A DNA stretch of 64,000 bases from Nitrospirae bacterium YQR-1 (lineage in GTDB: Bacteria; Nitrospirota; Thermodesulfovibrionia; Thermodesulfovibrionales; Magnetobacteriaceae): NCBI GenBank assembly GCA_039908095.1, contig JAMOBJ010000002.1, forward strand, positions 149,331 to 213,330, in the 5' to 3' direction. Positions 28,091 to 36,449 of this stretch are shown here, in pieces (within the stretch, counting starts at the first letter, position 1; every line of letters starts with the position of its first letter). Made by a program: the position numbers and the translations under genes. The notes beneath the pieces are model-generated. The model was not told the DNA's origin and ran no database searches. It saw nothing but the letters and a program-made list of their open reading frames with translations.

Positions 28091-28768
28091 CTAAAATTTT
28101 TTAGCCGGCAACTTGATTTTATCCCAAAAAGCTGCAATCAGTGTTAATGCGATAACTGTCAGCATACCTGCCACCATGTTGAAAGTGGTAGTCAGATTAG
28201 CCGGTAAAGAGGCATGGAGGCTGTACAAACCGTATAGGATAAAAATAACGGCGGCAATCCATTTAACAATTCTTTCAGGAATGTTTTTGCCCATCACAAC
28301 CCCCACCACAATACCAAAGGCGTCGGCTATCATCATCCCAACTGTGGTACCCAGCCATACAGCAATCATGGCGTTATACTTTGCGGCCAGGGTAACGGCG
28401 GCAAGTTGTGTTTTATCGCCCATTTCGGCCAGGAAAAATGCCACAGTTACAGTCCAAAACGGACTCATCTCAGACTTTTTGTCCTCACACTCAAGGTCGT
28501 CTCCCCTAATAGTCCAAAGTCCAAAAAAAATAAACGCAACAGCCGCCGCCACATTTATATAAACCATCGAAACTATGCGGGTAATATAGGTGCCGGCAAG
28601 GGCTGCAAGGAGATGGTTTGCAAGGGTCGCTGCAAAAACACCCCACATTACCGTCTGCCACCTGTACCGCGCCGCCATACACATGGCCAGCAGCTGGGTC
28701 TTATCGCCCATCTCGGCAATTACCACTACAATTACCGATGCTATAAATGCCGTCATACCAAGCTGCAT
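28091..28768 (-). CDS. TMEM165/GDT1 (UPF0016) family cation exporter
   Basis: The 225-residue membrane protein carries the two family signatures EMGDKTQLLAMCMAARY (about residue 20) and EMGDKTQLAAVTLAAKYN (about 115). Each lies in a three-helix half, giving a six-helix inverted-repeat fold. Bacterial members export Mn2+ and related members handle Ca2+. The listed start, ATG 28768 (MQLGMTAF), lies inside a family-1 repeat fragment. ATG 28756 (MTAFIASV) would give the N-terminus more usual for the family. Neither has a clear ribosome binding site. Confidence 0.85.
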   Translation of the reverse strand: MQLGMTAFIASVIVVVIAEMGDKTQLLAMCMAARYRWQTVMWGVFAATLANHLLAALAGTYITRIVSMVYINVAAAVAFIFFGLWTIRGDDLECEDKKSEMSPFWTVTVAFFLAEMGDKTQLAAVTLAAKYNAMIAVWLGTTVGMMIADAFGIVVGVVMGKNIPERIVKWIAAVIFILYGLYSLHASLPANLTTTFNMVAGMLTVIALTLIAAFWDKIKLPAKKF

Positions 28769-28776
28769 TCAATCTG
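28755..28776. repeat. Family-1 repeat end over the TMEM165 gene start
   Basis: ATACCAAGCTGCATTCAATC differs from the element end at a single position. It covers the first four codons of the exporter gene and supplies its first ATG. Confidence 0.6.
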
Positions 28777-28839
28777 TTATCATGCCGGAGCTTTACTCTT
28801 CTGCAGGGGCTCTATAATGCTTTTAAACTACCCCTGTGA

Positions 28840-29325
28840 TTATTGCTTAGCTTTTTCCCTGGCAATAGCAATTTTCCCTGAGCGTACAAATTCCTTTACA
28901 CCCATGGGCTTCATAAGCTCGACAAAGGCCTCTATTTTCTTTTCATCACCGGTAATTTCTATGGTATAGGTTTTTTGACTTGAGTCAACTACTCTGCCTC
29001 TGAAGATTTCTGCAAGTCGCAGCGCCTCAGCCTTCAACTGCTGGGGCGGGGCTACTTTAATGAGTACCATCTCCCTTTCAACGTGGTCAATTTCAAAGAG
29101 ATCCTGCACCTTTATGACGTCAATGAGTTTATTTAATTGCTTGGTAATCTGCTCAACTATCGCCTCCTCTCCCTTTGTCACAATGGTCATGACGGAGATT
29201 TTCGGGTCAAGGGTCTCCCCGACGGATATGCTCTCTATGTTGTACCCGCGGCCACTAAAAAGCCCGGCCACCCGCGATAGCACTCCAAACTTGTTTTCTA
29301 CCAAAATTGAAATAGTGTGTCTCAT
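28840..29325 (-). CDS. ilvH: Acetolactate synthase small (regulatory) subunit
   Basis: The 161-residue protein starts MRHTISILVENKFGVLSRVA, the canonical ACT domain, with GLFSGRGYNIESISVGETLD just after. Its C-terminal half matches the ALS small-subunit domain. It binds valine and gives feedback control to the catalytic subunit. The start is ATG at 29325 with AGGAG upstream. It lies eleven bases after ilvB on the same strand, a standard ilvBH pair for branched-chain amino acid synthesis. Confidence 0.95.
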   Translation of the reverse strand: MRHTISILVENKFGVLSRVAGLFSGRGYNIESISVGETLDPKISVMTIVTKGEEAIVEQITKQLNKLIDVIKVQDLFEIDHVEREMVLIKVAPPQQLKAEALRLAEIFRGRVVDSSQKTYTIEITGDEKKIEAFVELMKPMGVKEFVRSGKIAIAREKAKQ

Positions 29326-29336
29326 GTCCAGGCTCC

Positions 29337-31070
29337 TTATTTTACCGCTTTTAACTTTTTATCTTCTTTCTTTGGTTGTTCATCAAAAAGCATCTGGTCT
29401 ATCGGAGCGCCGGCAGGCACCATAGGATAGACCTTCTCCTTCCAATCTATGACAAAATCCATAAAAACAGGTTTTCTCACACTCAATGCCTCTCTTATAA
29501 CCGGCTCAACATCAGAGGGCTTTTCCGCTCTTAACCCTACCGCTCCGTAAGCCTCCGCAAGTTTTACAAAATTCGGCACCTCATTTAAATAACTGTGGGA
29601 GTACCGTTCGTTAAAAAACAGCTCCTGCCACTGTCTGACCATGCCCAGGTAGTGGTTATTCAAAATAGCCACCTTTACCGGCAGACTGTATATGACCGCC
29701 GTGGCAAGCTCCTGTATGTTCATCTGAATGCTGCCGTCTCCGGCTATATCTATAACGGTTTTGTCGGGAAATGCAACCTGAGCGCCCAGGGCTGCCGGAA
29801 AACCGTATCCCATAGTGCCAAGGCCGCCTGAGGTTAAAAAAGTTCTCGGCTTTTTAAATTTAAAAAACTGGGCTGCCCACATCTGGTTTTGACCCACCTC
29901 TGTGGTAATTATTGCATCCCCGCCGGTTGCCTCATAGAGTTTTTCTATTACATACTGGGGCTTTATTATGTTCTCTTCAAACCTGTAACTAAGAGGTCTT
30001 GCTTTTTTCCACTCATCCAACTGCTTAATCCAGGCCTTTCTGACCTCATCCCACTGGGGTTTATCCTTATCCTTTAGTATCTGGTTAAGGGTAAAGAGCA
30101 CTTTTGTAGAGTCTCCCACTATGGGGATATCCACATCCACGTTCTTTCTTATAGATGTCGGGTCAATATCTATGTGGATGATTTCAGCATTAGGGGCAAA
30201 GGCGTCAAGTTTGCCTGTAACCCTGTCGTCAAACCTCATGCCCACAGCTATGAGTAAATCAGACTCCTGAATGGCCATGTTGGCATAGTAGGTGCCGTGC
30301 ATACCGGGCATACCGAGTGAGAGATGGTGCTCTGTGGGAAATGCGCCTATTCCCATCAGTGTGGTAGTGACTGGAATATCCGTGTGTTCGGCAAAAATCC
30401 TCAACTCATCAGATGCTCCCGAGAGGATTACCCCGCCGCCTGCAATTATAACCGGTTTTTTAGAGCGGCTGATTTTCTCGGCTGCCTTTTCAATCATCCA
30501 CCGGTTGCCCTCTAAGGTTGGGTTGTAGCTCCGTATGTTAAGTTTATCCGGCCAGTGGAATTTCCCTGTACCGGCGGATATGTCTTTTGGTAAATCAATG
30601 ACAACCGGGCCGGGCCTGCCCGATGAGGCTATATGAAAAGCCTCTTTTATCGTATAAGCCAAATCATTTATATCTTTTACAAGGTAATTGTACTTACAGC
30701 ACGGACGTGTGATACCCACAATGTCGGCCTCCTGAAAGGCATCGTTACCTATAAGCATGGTGGGCACCTGACCGGTCAGTACCACAATGGGTATAGAGTC
30801 CATAGCGGCGGTAGCGATGCCGGTGACAGTATTAGTAGCGCCCGGACCTGATGTGACCAGCGCAACCCCCACCTTTCCGGTTGAACGGGCATAGCCGTCG
30901 GCCATGTGAGTGGCGCCCTGCTCATGGCGTGTTAGTATCAACTGTATGTCTTTAGCATCATACAGTGCATCGAATATATTTAATACCACACCACCCGGAT
31001 AGCCAAATATGTGCTTTACCCCTTCCTTTTTTAAAGATTCAACTATTATCTGTGATCCTGTTATTTTCAT
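29337..31070 (-). CDS. ilvB: Acetolactate synthase large (catalytic) subunit
   Basis: The 577-residue ThDP enzyme condenses two pyruvates to acetolactate, or pyruvate plus 2-oxobutyrate, opening valine, leucine and isoleucine synthesis. The catalytic glutamate lies in TRHEQGATHMADGYAR. The FAD-domain core is typical, and the ThDP/Mg site is GDGSIQMNIQELATA with NNHYLGMVRQWQ. The start is ATG at 31070 with AGAGG ten bases upstream. The 5' flank is an AT-rich noncoding region. Co-transcribed with ilvH. Confidence 0.96.
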   Translation of the reverse strand: MKITGSQIIVESLKKEGVKHIFGYPGGVVLNIFDALYDAKDIQLILTRHEQGATHMADGYARSTGKVGVALVTSGPGATNTVTGIATAAMDSIPIVVLTGQVPTMLIGNDAFQEADIVGITRPCCKYNYLVKDINDLAYTIKEAFHIASSGRPGPVVIDLPKDISAGTGKFHWPDKLNIRSYNPTLEGNRWMIEKAAEKISRSKKPVIIAGGGVILSGASDELRIFAEHTDIPVTTTLMGIGAFPTEHHLSLGMPGMHGTYYANMAIQESDLLIAVGMRFDDRVTGKLDAFAPNAEIIHIDIDPTSIRKNVDVDIPIVGDSTKVLFTLNQILKDKDKPQWDEVRKAWIKQLDEWKKARPLSYRFEENIIKPQYVIEKLYEATGGDAIITTEVGQNQMWAAQFFKFKKPRTFLTSGGLGTMGYGFPAALGAQVAFPDKTVIDIAGDGSIQMNIQELATAVIYSLPVKVAILNNHYLGMVRQWQELFFNERYSHSYLNEVPNFVKLAEAYGAVGLRAEKPSDVEPVIREALSVRKPVFMDFVIDWKEKVYPMVPAGAPIDQMLFDEQPKKEDKKLKAVK

Positions 31071-31412
31071 CCCTTCTACCTCTCAATACTTTTCTCTTTT
31101 CTTACCGTACATTATTAACAACCACTGCCTTCAATCTACAATCTTTAATGTAGCACATTTTATAATATTATGTTAATAGCCGGGAGGAGCTTTTTTAGAG
31201 CCATTTTTTATTCTATATAAGATAAAATAATAAAACTATGGCTTTTTACTAATGGCTGTCAATTCAAGATAGACAATGACAGGATTATGTCACAACCGTA
31301 AAACAGTCAAGAAAAAAATTGACTGACCGGCTGTATCAAAATTAAACGCCGAGAGAGAGGGTCAATTTTCAATGCCTATTGACAACTAATAGAAACAACC
31401 CAGCTCTACGGG
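31071..31412. other. Intergenic region upstream of ilvB
   Basis: These 342 bases lie between ilvB and the Uma2 gene, both on the minus strand. No gene, T-box or clear leader peptide is seen; the ilvB promoter is presumably here. Confidence 0.3.
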
Positions 31413-31931
31413 TTACTCAAACACCTCAGTAATGTTGACTTGTAGCTCTTCAATGACTTTAGACGCAACAATACCCTCAATTGCCGCAAAGGAGTGTAAT
31501 GTATACCTATCACCAACGATAGTTAATACCTGAATCGTCTGCAGCTCCGGCATAACTATCCAGTACTCCGGCACCTTATATTTCTCATAAATTGCCTTTT
31601 TAACTTCAGTGTCTCTTTCATAGCTGCACGGAGATATTATCTCACAAACCATATCCGGTACACCCCTTATCCAGTCCTGGGCAATGCTCAGGTTTTCTTT
31701 CCTGATAAACAGCATATCGGGTTGTAGCCTGTTAACACCTTCATCAAAGATTATGTCAAGTGGCGATAAAAGAACCTTACCCAATTCATTAGTCTTTACG
31801 TGGTGGCGTATAATGTTGTATAGATTGCCTACAATATCCTGATGTTTAAAAAATGGACTAGGTCCCATTATTTCTTCTCCGTTAATGATTTCCGTTAAGT
31901 CTAAAACTGTTACTAAAGTTTCCGTATTCAT
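31413..31931 (-). CDS. Uma2 family (DUF820) restriction-endonuclease-fold protein
   Basis: The 172-residue protein has the Uma2 pattern: an N-terminal GEEIMGPSPFFKHQDIVGNL, then the PD-(D/E)XK-like core LQPDMLFIRKENL, PDMVCEIISPCSYERD and KKAIYEKYKVPEYWIV. These proteins are common in cyanobacteria and Nitrospirota; most are of unknown function, and some may be nucleases linked to mobile DNA. ATG at 31931 is preferred over TTG at 31949, though neither has a strong ribosome binding site. The neighbourhood holds IS21-like debris. Confidence 0.85.
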   Translation of the reverse strand: MNTETLVTVLDLTEIINGEEIMGPSPFFKHQDIVGNLYNIIRHHVKTNELGKVLLSPLDIIFDEGVNRLQPDMLFIRKENLSIAQDWIRGVPDMVCEIISPCSYERDTEVKKAIYEKYKVPEYWIVMPELQTIQVLTIVGDRYTLHSFAAIEGIVASKVIEELQVNITEVFE

Positions 31932-31969
31932 GGTGTATCTTAGCGCCAAACTCGTGGTTTTGTCAATAG

Positions 31970-32092
31970 AACCTGGATATCCCGAAATCCTACATAGAGG
32001 TAAGAAAAACGAGTAAAGGAGTTGAAATAAAAGGACACGGCAAACAACTTTCTTTCAGCGATTATGGGACAGACAGGTTTCATAAAAAATAA
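31970..32092 (+). pseudogene. C-terminal fragment of an unknown, perhaps transposase, gene
   Basis: An open stretch of 40 codons with no start ends at TAA 32090-32092. It reads SYIEVRKTSKGVEIKGHGKQ, then LSFSDYGTDRFHKK. It looks like real protein sequence and is followed directly by IS21-like end repeats, so a decayed transposase end is possible but not shown. Confidence 0.3.
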
Positions 32093-32116
32093 ACAAAATA
32101 AACTGTGGTTTCCACA

Positions 32117-32165
32117 TGTAAGCGGACATTTTCATTTTGCTCTAATAGGACATTTTTACTTTGCT
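32117..32165. mobile_element. Solo IS21-like insertion sequence end
   Basis: TGTAAGC is followed by GGACATTTTCATTTTGCT (32124-32141) and GGACATTTTTACTTTGCT (32148-32165), two copies 24 bases apart. Multiple internal repeats of this kind are characteristic of IS21-family termini. No istA or istB gene remains. Confidence 0.5.
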
Positions 32166-32186
32166 ACTACAATTTCAGTTTTTTGC

Positions 32187-32216
32187 TTGTAAAAGAAATG
32201 ATGTATGTGTTACAAT
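32187..32216 (+). promoter_or_regulatory. Likely promoter of the rpmI operon
   Basis: TTGTAA (32187-32192) and TACAAT (32211-32216) are spaced by 18 bases and lie about 40 bases before rpmI. It lies just downstream of the IS21-like end. That position suggests the operon is now transcribed independently of any former upstream gene such as infC. Confidence 0.45.
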
Positions 32217-32254
32217 GGTTTTAAAACGTTTTTTATAATATCAGGAGGGCATAA

Positions 32255-32452
32255 ATGCCAAAGATGAAAACTCACAGGGGAGCCGCTAAAAGGTTTAAGA
32301 AGACCGGTACAGGGAAGATAAAAAGGAACCACGCCTATAAGAGCCATTTGCTTACGGGTAAACCGTCCAAACGTACCCGCAAGTTGAAGAAGTCCGCTAT
32401 AGTTGACAGCACTCAACATAAGAACATTGCGAGGTTGATACCTTTTATGTAA
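32255..32452 (+). CDS. rpmI: 50S ribosomal protein L35
   Basis: A 65-residue basic protein starting [20 protein letters not shown], the canonical L35 sequence, with the [16 protein letters not shown] core. The start is ATG at 32255 with AGGAGG seven bases upstream. First gene of rpmI-rplT-pheS-pheT. infC, normally next upstream, is absent. Confidence 0.97.
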   Translation: MPKMKTHRGAAKRFKKTGTGKIKRNHAYKSHLLTGKPSKRTRKLKKSAIVDSTQHKNIARLIPFM

Positions 32453-32513
32453 GACTTGTTTTGTAATTTAATAGCGTAAATGCTAAATTTATATAAAGAT
32501 TAGGAGGGGTTAG

Positions 32514-32870
32514 ATGCCCAGAGCAAAAGGTGGATTTAAGACAAGACGCAGAAGAAAGAAATTACTGGAAAAAGCCAGCGGTTATTACGGCGGCAGGAGT
32601 AAACTTTACAGGGTTGCCTCAGAGGCGGTTGACCATGCACTTACCCATGCTTATACGCACAGAAAATTAAAAAAGCGGGAGTTCAGAGCGCTTTGGATTA
32701 TCAGAATTAATGCAGCCGTAAGAGCCGTCGGGCTTACCTACAGCAGGTTTATTGCCGGCCTTAAGAAAGCCAATATTGACCTTGACAGAAAGGTACTGGC
32801 AGATCTGGCACTTAATGATATAGCCCGTTTTAATGAAATCGCTGAAACTGTAAAGGCCGGCATAGCTTAG
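32514..32870 (+). CDS. rplT: 50S ribosomal protein L20
   Basis: The 118-residue protein starts [20 protein letters not shown], with the conserved [13 protein letters not shown] and the C-terminal [21 protein letters not shown]20 binds 23S rRNA early in large-subunit assembly and in many bacteria represses its own operon. The start is ATG at 32514 behind AGGAGG. It ends just before the proposed pheS start. Confidence 0.97.
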   Translation: MPRAKGGFKTRRRRKKLLEKASGYYGGRSKLYRVASEAVDHALTHAYTHRKLKKREFRALWIIRINAAVRAVGLTYSRFIAGLKKANIDLDRKVLADLALNDIARFNEIAETVKAGIA

Positions 32871-32881
32871 GTGCGTGGACC

Positions 32882-33934
32882 ATTGACACTGAATTAAAAA
32901 ATTCATTTCTCAGGGAACTCCACAGTGTTTCAAATACGGTGGAGTTGCAGTCACTGCGCAGCAAGTACATCGGCAAAAAGGGGGTTGTCACTCAGAGGCT
33001 TAAGGAGCTGGGGTCGGCTCCCAAAGAGCAACGTGCGGCACTCGGTAAGGTGGTAAATGAGGTCAGGGACTTCATAGAGAGCCGGTTAAGGGAAAAAGAA
33101 GCACTTCTTTCCGCTCAGGCTTCCGTCTCCATAGGTTCAAAACACTTTGTGGATTTATCCCTTCCCGGAGCATACATTAAACCCGGCGGCAGACACCCTA
33201 TAAAAATCATCCTCAATGAAATCATAGATATCTTTGTTTCAATGGGATTTGCTGTTGAGGAGGGGCCTGAGGTGGAAACCGACTACTATAACTTTGAAGC
33301 GCTCAACATTCCTCTAAACCATCCTGCCCGGGATATGCAAGATACTTTCTATGTAAGGCCGCTAAGCGAAAAAAACATTCAGGGAGAGCACTCAAAGACG
33401 GACTCCGGCATAGTGCTGAGAACGCACACATCGCCGGTACAGATACGGGTTATGGAAAACAAGAAGCCGCCGCTTATGTTTATAGCGCCGGGCAAAGTGT
33501 ATCGTTGTGATTCCGACATGTCCCATACACCGATGTTTCATCAGGTGGAGGGGCTTATGGTGGATGAGGGGATAACGTTTGCAAACCTTAAGGCGGTGCT
33601 TGAGGCCTTTTTGCACATAGTCTTTGGGCCCACGGTTCCGGTGCGTTTCAGGCCGAGTTTTTTCCCTTTCACAGAGCCCTCGGCGGAGATTGACATGGGC
33701 TGTTATGCCTGCGCTGGTTCCGGTTGCAGGGTGTGTAAGAACTCCGGCTGGATTGAAATACTGGGTGCCGGGATGGTTGACCCCCGGGTGTTTAAGATGA
33801 CAGGTATTGACCCTGAGGTTTATACCGGATTTGCCTTTGGCATGGGGATAGAGAGAATTGCCCGGTTAAGATACGGGATAGATGATATACGGCTTTTTTA
33901 TGAGGGTGATTTGAGATTTTTGAGGCAATTTTAA
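32882..33934 (+). CDS. pheS: Phenylalanyl-tRNA synthetase alpha subunit, probable ATT start
   Basis: PheS is the catalytic subunit of the alpha2beta2 synthetase. The class II core is clear: FYVRPL, LRTHTSPVQIRVM, GKVYRCDSDMSHTPMFHQVEG, FRPSFFPFTEPSAEID, and GFAFGMGIERIARLRYGIDD at the end. The first standard start codon in frame, GTG at 32939, leaves only a few residues before LRSKYIGKKG. Homologues have about 26 there, forming the start of the tRNA-binding coiled coil. The frame is open upstream and reads DTELKNSFLRELHSVSNTVE, and only ATT at 32882 offers an initiation codon, with TTAGGTG ten or so bases before it. I therefore place the start at ATT, giving 350 residues. Confidence 0.85.
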   Translation: MDTELKNSFLRELHSVSNTVELQSLRSKYIGKKGVVTQRLKELGSAPKEQRAALGKVVNEVRDFIESRLREKEALLSAQASVSIGSKHFVDLSLPGAYIKPGGRHPIKIILNEIIDIFVSMGFAVEEGPEVETDYYNFEALNIPLNHPARDMQDTFYVRPLSEKNIQGEHSKTDSGIVLRTHTSPVQIRVMENKKPPLMFIAPGKVYRCDSDMSHTPMFHQVEGLMVDEGITFANLKAVLEAFLHIVFGPTVPVRFRPSFFPFTEPSAEIDMGCYACAGSGCRVCKNSGWIEILGAGMVDPRVFKMTGIDPEVYTGFAFGMGIERIARLRYGIDDIRLFYEGDLRFLRQF

Positions 33935-33937
33935 ATT

Positions 33938-36019
33938 ATGCTTTTACCGTTTAATTGGTTATCGGATTTTTTAGAGATAACAGAGCCGCCTCAGAGCGTA
34001 TCATCCTTGCTGACTATGGCGGGGCTTGAGGTTGAGGCTCTGTATGGACAGGGTAGTGATGCGGTATTAGAGGTAAATGTAACTCCAAACAGGGGTGACT
34101 GTCTTAGCGTGCTGGGTTTAGCCAGGGAACTGTCAGCTATAACGGGCAGGCCGCTTAAGTTAAAAGACAGTTGTGGCAGTGTTGAGGCCGGCACTGCTGC
34201 AGAAGAAATCTCTGTTGAGATAATTGATACGGAGCTCTGCCGGCGGTACTCCGGAGAAATAATAAGCGGTGTTAAGGTTACTCAATCGCCGCAGTGGTTG
34301 ATAAAACGGCTTGAGGCTGCTGGAGTGCGTGCTATCAACAACATAGTGGATGTTACAAACTACGTTTTAATCGAACTGGGGCAGCCCCTTCATGCTTTTG
34401 ATTTATCCAAACTCAGGGGAAACACCATAAGGGTAAAAAGAGCCGACGGGGCGGTTAAGATAAGGGCCCTTGACGGGGTTGAAAGAACGGTTTCCGGCGA
34501 TAGTCTATTGATTTGGGATAGTGAGGGGCCGGTGGCGATAGCCGGTGTGATGGGAGGGCAGGGCTCGGAGGTAGCGGCTGATACGGTGGATATATTTCTT
34601 GAGAGCGCATGGTTTTTACCTGAGTCGATAAGAAAAACATCAAAGGCGCTGGGGCTTCGTTCTGAGTCGTCATACCGTTTTGAAAGAGCAACCGATATTG
34701 GGGGCACAGTGAGAGCGTTGAACAGGACTGCGGAGCTGATTGTTGAGCTTTGCGGAGGCGCTGCTATGCCGGTTATAGATATTTATCCTGTTAAGTATAA
34801 ACCTGCGGAGATAGAGTTTAAGCGAAAAAGTGTTACTAAACTACTTGGCATGGATATCTCTGAGGACACGATAAGTAGTATTTTGGTGAGTTTAGGGTTT
34901 AGCGTTTCCGGAAGTGGAGGCATATACAGAGTTACTGTGCCGTCTCATAGGACGGACATTGAGCTTGAGGCCGATCTCACAGAGGAAATAGCAAGAATTT
35001 ACGGTTACAACAATATACCCTCAGTGATGCCTCATGCCTGTGTAAGTGCAAAGGTAAGCAGCCATAAGGAGATGTCATTAAGGCCTATTGGAAATCTCCT
35101 CAGGCAGGCAGGCTTTACGGAGACTATAAACTATAGTTTTATGCCGGAGGATGCACTGGATATTTTATTAATACCACAGGGGGATGAAAGACGAAAAACA
35201 GTTGAGGTGCTCAATCCGCTAAGTAAAGAGGAGTCTGTGCTGAGAACATTTTTGCTGCCTGCGCTTATTGAAAATCTGAGATTAAATCTAAATTTCAGAC
35301 AAAAGGAAATACATTTATTTGAGGCAGGTACAGTGTTTATTAACGAGGGCGGGAAGTTACCGGTTGAGAGTTTTAACCTTTCGATAGTTTCCCTAAGTGG
35401 TGTAACGCAGAAATTATGGTCAGACAATGCGCACATTTTTTATAAACTAAAAGGAATAACAGAGGCACTCAGAGATACTCTGCGGCTCTCAGGCATGGAG
35501 TTTAGTAAAGACGGTGTTTCTGTGACGCCTTCAGAGGAGCCGTTTCTTTCCCGCACACACTCGGTTGATATTTATTTAAAAGGTAAGCGTGCAGGGTATT
35601 TGGGGCTTTTGTCACCTGAGGTTACAAACAATCTTGGTTTAAAGATACAGAGACCTGAGGTGGGTGTTGCAGAGTTGTTTCTTGATGAGGTGTTTAAATC
35701 GGAGCTTTTACCACAGACATTCATGGCCATGCCTAAATATCCTCCTATAGAGCGTGATATGGCGGTAGTGGTTGATATGGTGTTTGCTGCGGCGGAAATG
35801 GTGAAACTAATCAGGGGCTACGATAGCAATTTAATTGAGTCAGTGGAAATTTTTGATTCTTACACAGGCAAATCAGTTGGAGAGGGCAAAAAGAGTCTTG
35901 CCTGCCATATTGTTTACAGGGCGGCGGATAGAACCCTCACGGATAAGGAAATAGACGATTTGCATGGGGCGGTGGTAAATCATGTGTTGGAGATGACAGG
36001 TGGAGTACTCAGAAGTTAG
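33938..36019 (+). CDS. pheT: Phenylalanyl-tRNA synthetase beta subunit lacking B2 domain
   Basis: The product is 693 residues, about 100 short of the usual length. It starts normally (PFNWLSDFLEI, LTMAGLEVEAL) and then jumps at about residue 35 straight to VLEVNVTPNRGDCLSVLGLA. The EMAP-type tRNA-binding OB fold (B2) normally lies between these. The remaining domains are intact, with LLGMDISEDTISSILVSLGF of B5 and the C-terminal anticodon-binding domain from PKYPPIERDMAVVV to the end. Residues of the editing region B3/B4 (AINNIVDVTNYVLIELGQPL, LGLRSESSYRFERATD) are present. It starts at ATG 33938, three bases after pheS. Confidence 0.93.
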   Translation: MLLPFNWLSDFLEITEPPQSVSSLLTMAGLEVEALYGQGSDAVLEVNVTPNRGDCLSVLGLARELSAITGRPLKLKDSCGSVEAGTAAEEISVEIIDTELCRRYSGEIISGVKVTQSPQWLIKRLEAAGVRAINNIVDVTNYVLIELGQPLHAFDLSKLRGNTIRVKRADGAVKIRALDGVERTVSGDSLLIWDSEGPVAIAGVMGGQGSEVAADTVDIFLESAWFLPESIRKTSKALGLRSESSYRFERATDIGGTVRALNRTAELIVELCGGAAMPVIDIYPVKYKPAEIEFKRKSVTKLLGMDISEDTISSILVSLGFSVSGSGGIYRVTVPSHRTDIELEADLTEEIARIYGYNNIPSVMPHACVSAKVSSHKEMSLRPIGNLLRQAGFTETINYSFMPEDALDILLIPQGDERRKTVEVLNPLSKEESVLRTFLLPALIENLRLNLNFRQKEIHLFEAGTVFINEGGKLPVESFNLSIVSLSGVTQKLWSDNAHIFYKLKGITEALRDTLRLSGMEFSKDGVSVTPSEEPFLSRTHSVDIYLKGKRAGYLGLLSPEVTNNLGLKIQRPEVGVAELFLDEVFKSELLPQTFMAMPKYPPIERDMAVVVDMVFAAAEMVKLIRGYDSNLIESVEIFDSYTGKSVGEGKKSLACHIVYRAADRTLTDKEIDDLHGAVVNHVLEMTGGVLRS

Positions 36020-36083
36020 GCGGTGAGCATCCTTTGGGTGCTTGTGTGAGCTAAGACTAAGATAATAAAGGAGAAAACATAAA

Positions 36084-36263
36084 ATGAAAAATGTAGAGAT
36101 GTCGCTTACGGGTAATATTTTGACAATAAAGGTGGATATATCGAAAGATTTTGGTCCGTCCTCTTCCGGTAAAACAATTATAATAGCTTCGACCGAGGGC
36201 AACCAAAGCATCCCCGACTCAGAAGCTGTAAAGATTGGCCTTAACGTTTATAAGAAAAAGTAA
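36084..36263 (+). CDS. Conserved-looking small protein, 59 aa
   Basis: An ATG at 36084 behind AAAGGAGAAAAC opens 59 codons ending at TAA 36261-36263. The product starts MKNVEMSLTGNILTIKVDIS and continues KDFGPSSSGKTIIIASTEGN. I recall similar short hypothetical proteins from many bacteria, but no function. It is too regular (good ribosome binding site, balanced codon use) to be chance. It follows pheT after 64 bases and may be the tail of that operon. Confidence 0.75.
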   Translation: MKNVEMSLTGNILTIKVDISKDFGPSSSGKTIIIASTEGNQSIPDSEAVKIGLNVYKKK

Positions 36264-36449
36264 TCAGCACTGTAATCCACCGGCAAACGTGTTCAAGTTG
36301 TTTTCAAGGTATTGAAAAGCTGGGAGTTTTCTTAAGGGTTCATAGAATAATTCCTTCTCATCCCCTGCATGTTTATTATTATGAGCTAAATGGTATAGAA
36401 TATAGATGATAAACGAATGAGGATATAATGAAAACTTGGGGGTGTGTGG

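Noticed and set aside
32939..33934. pheS starting at GTG 32939
   Set aside because: It would delete the N-terminal coiled-coil helix, while coding sequence matching the family continues upstream to ATT 32882.
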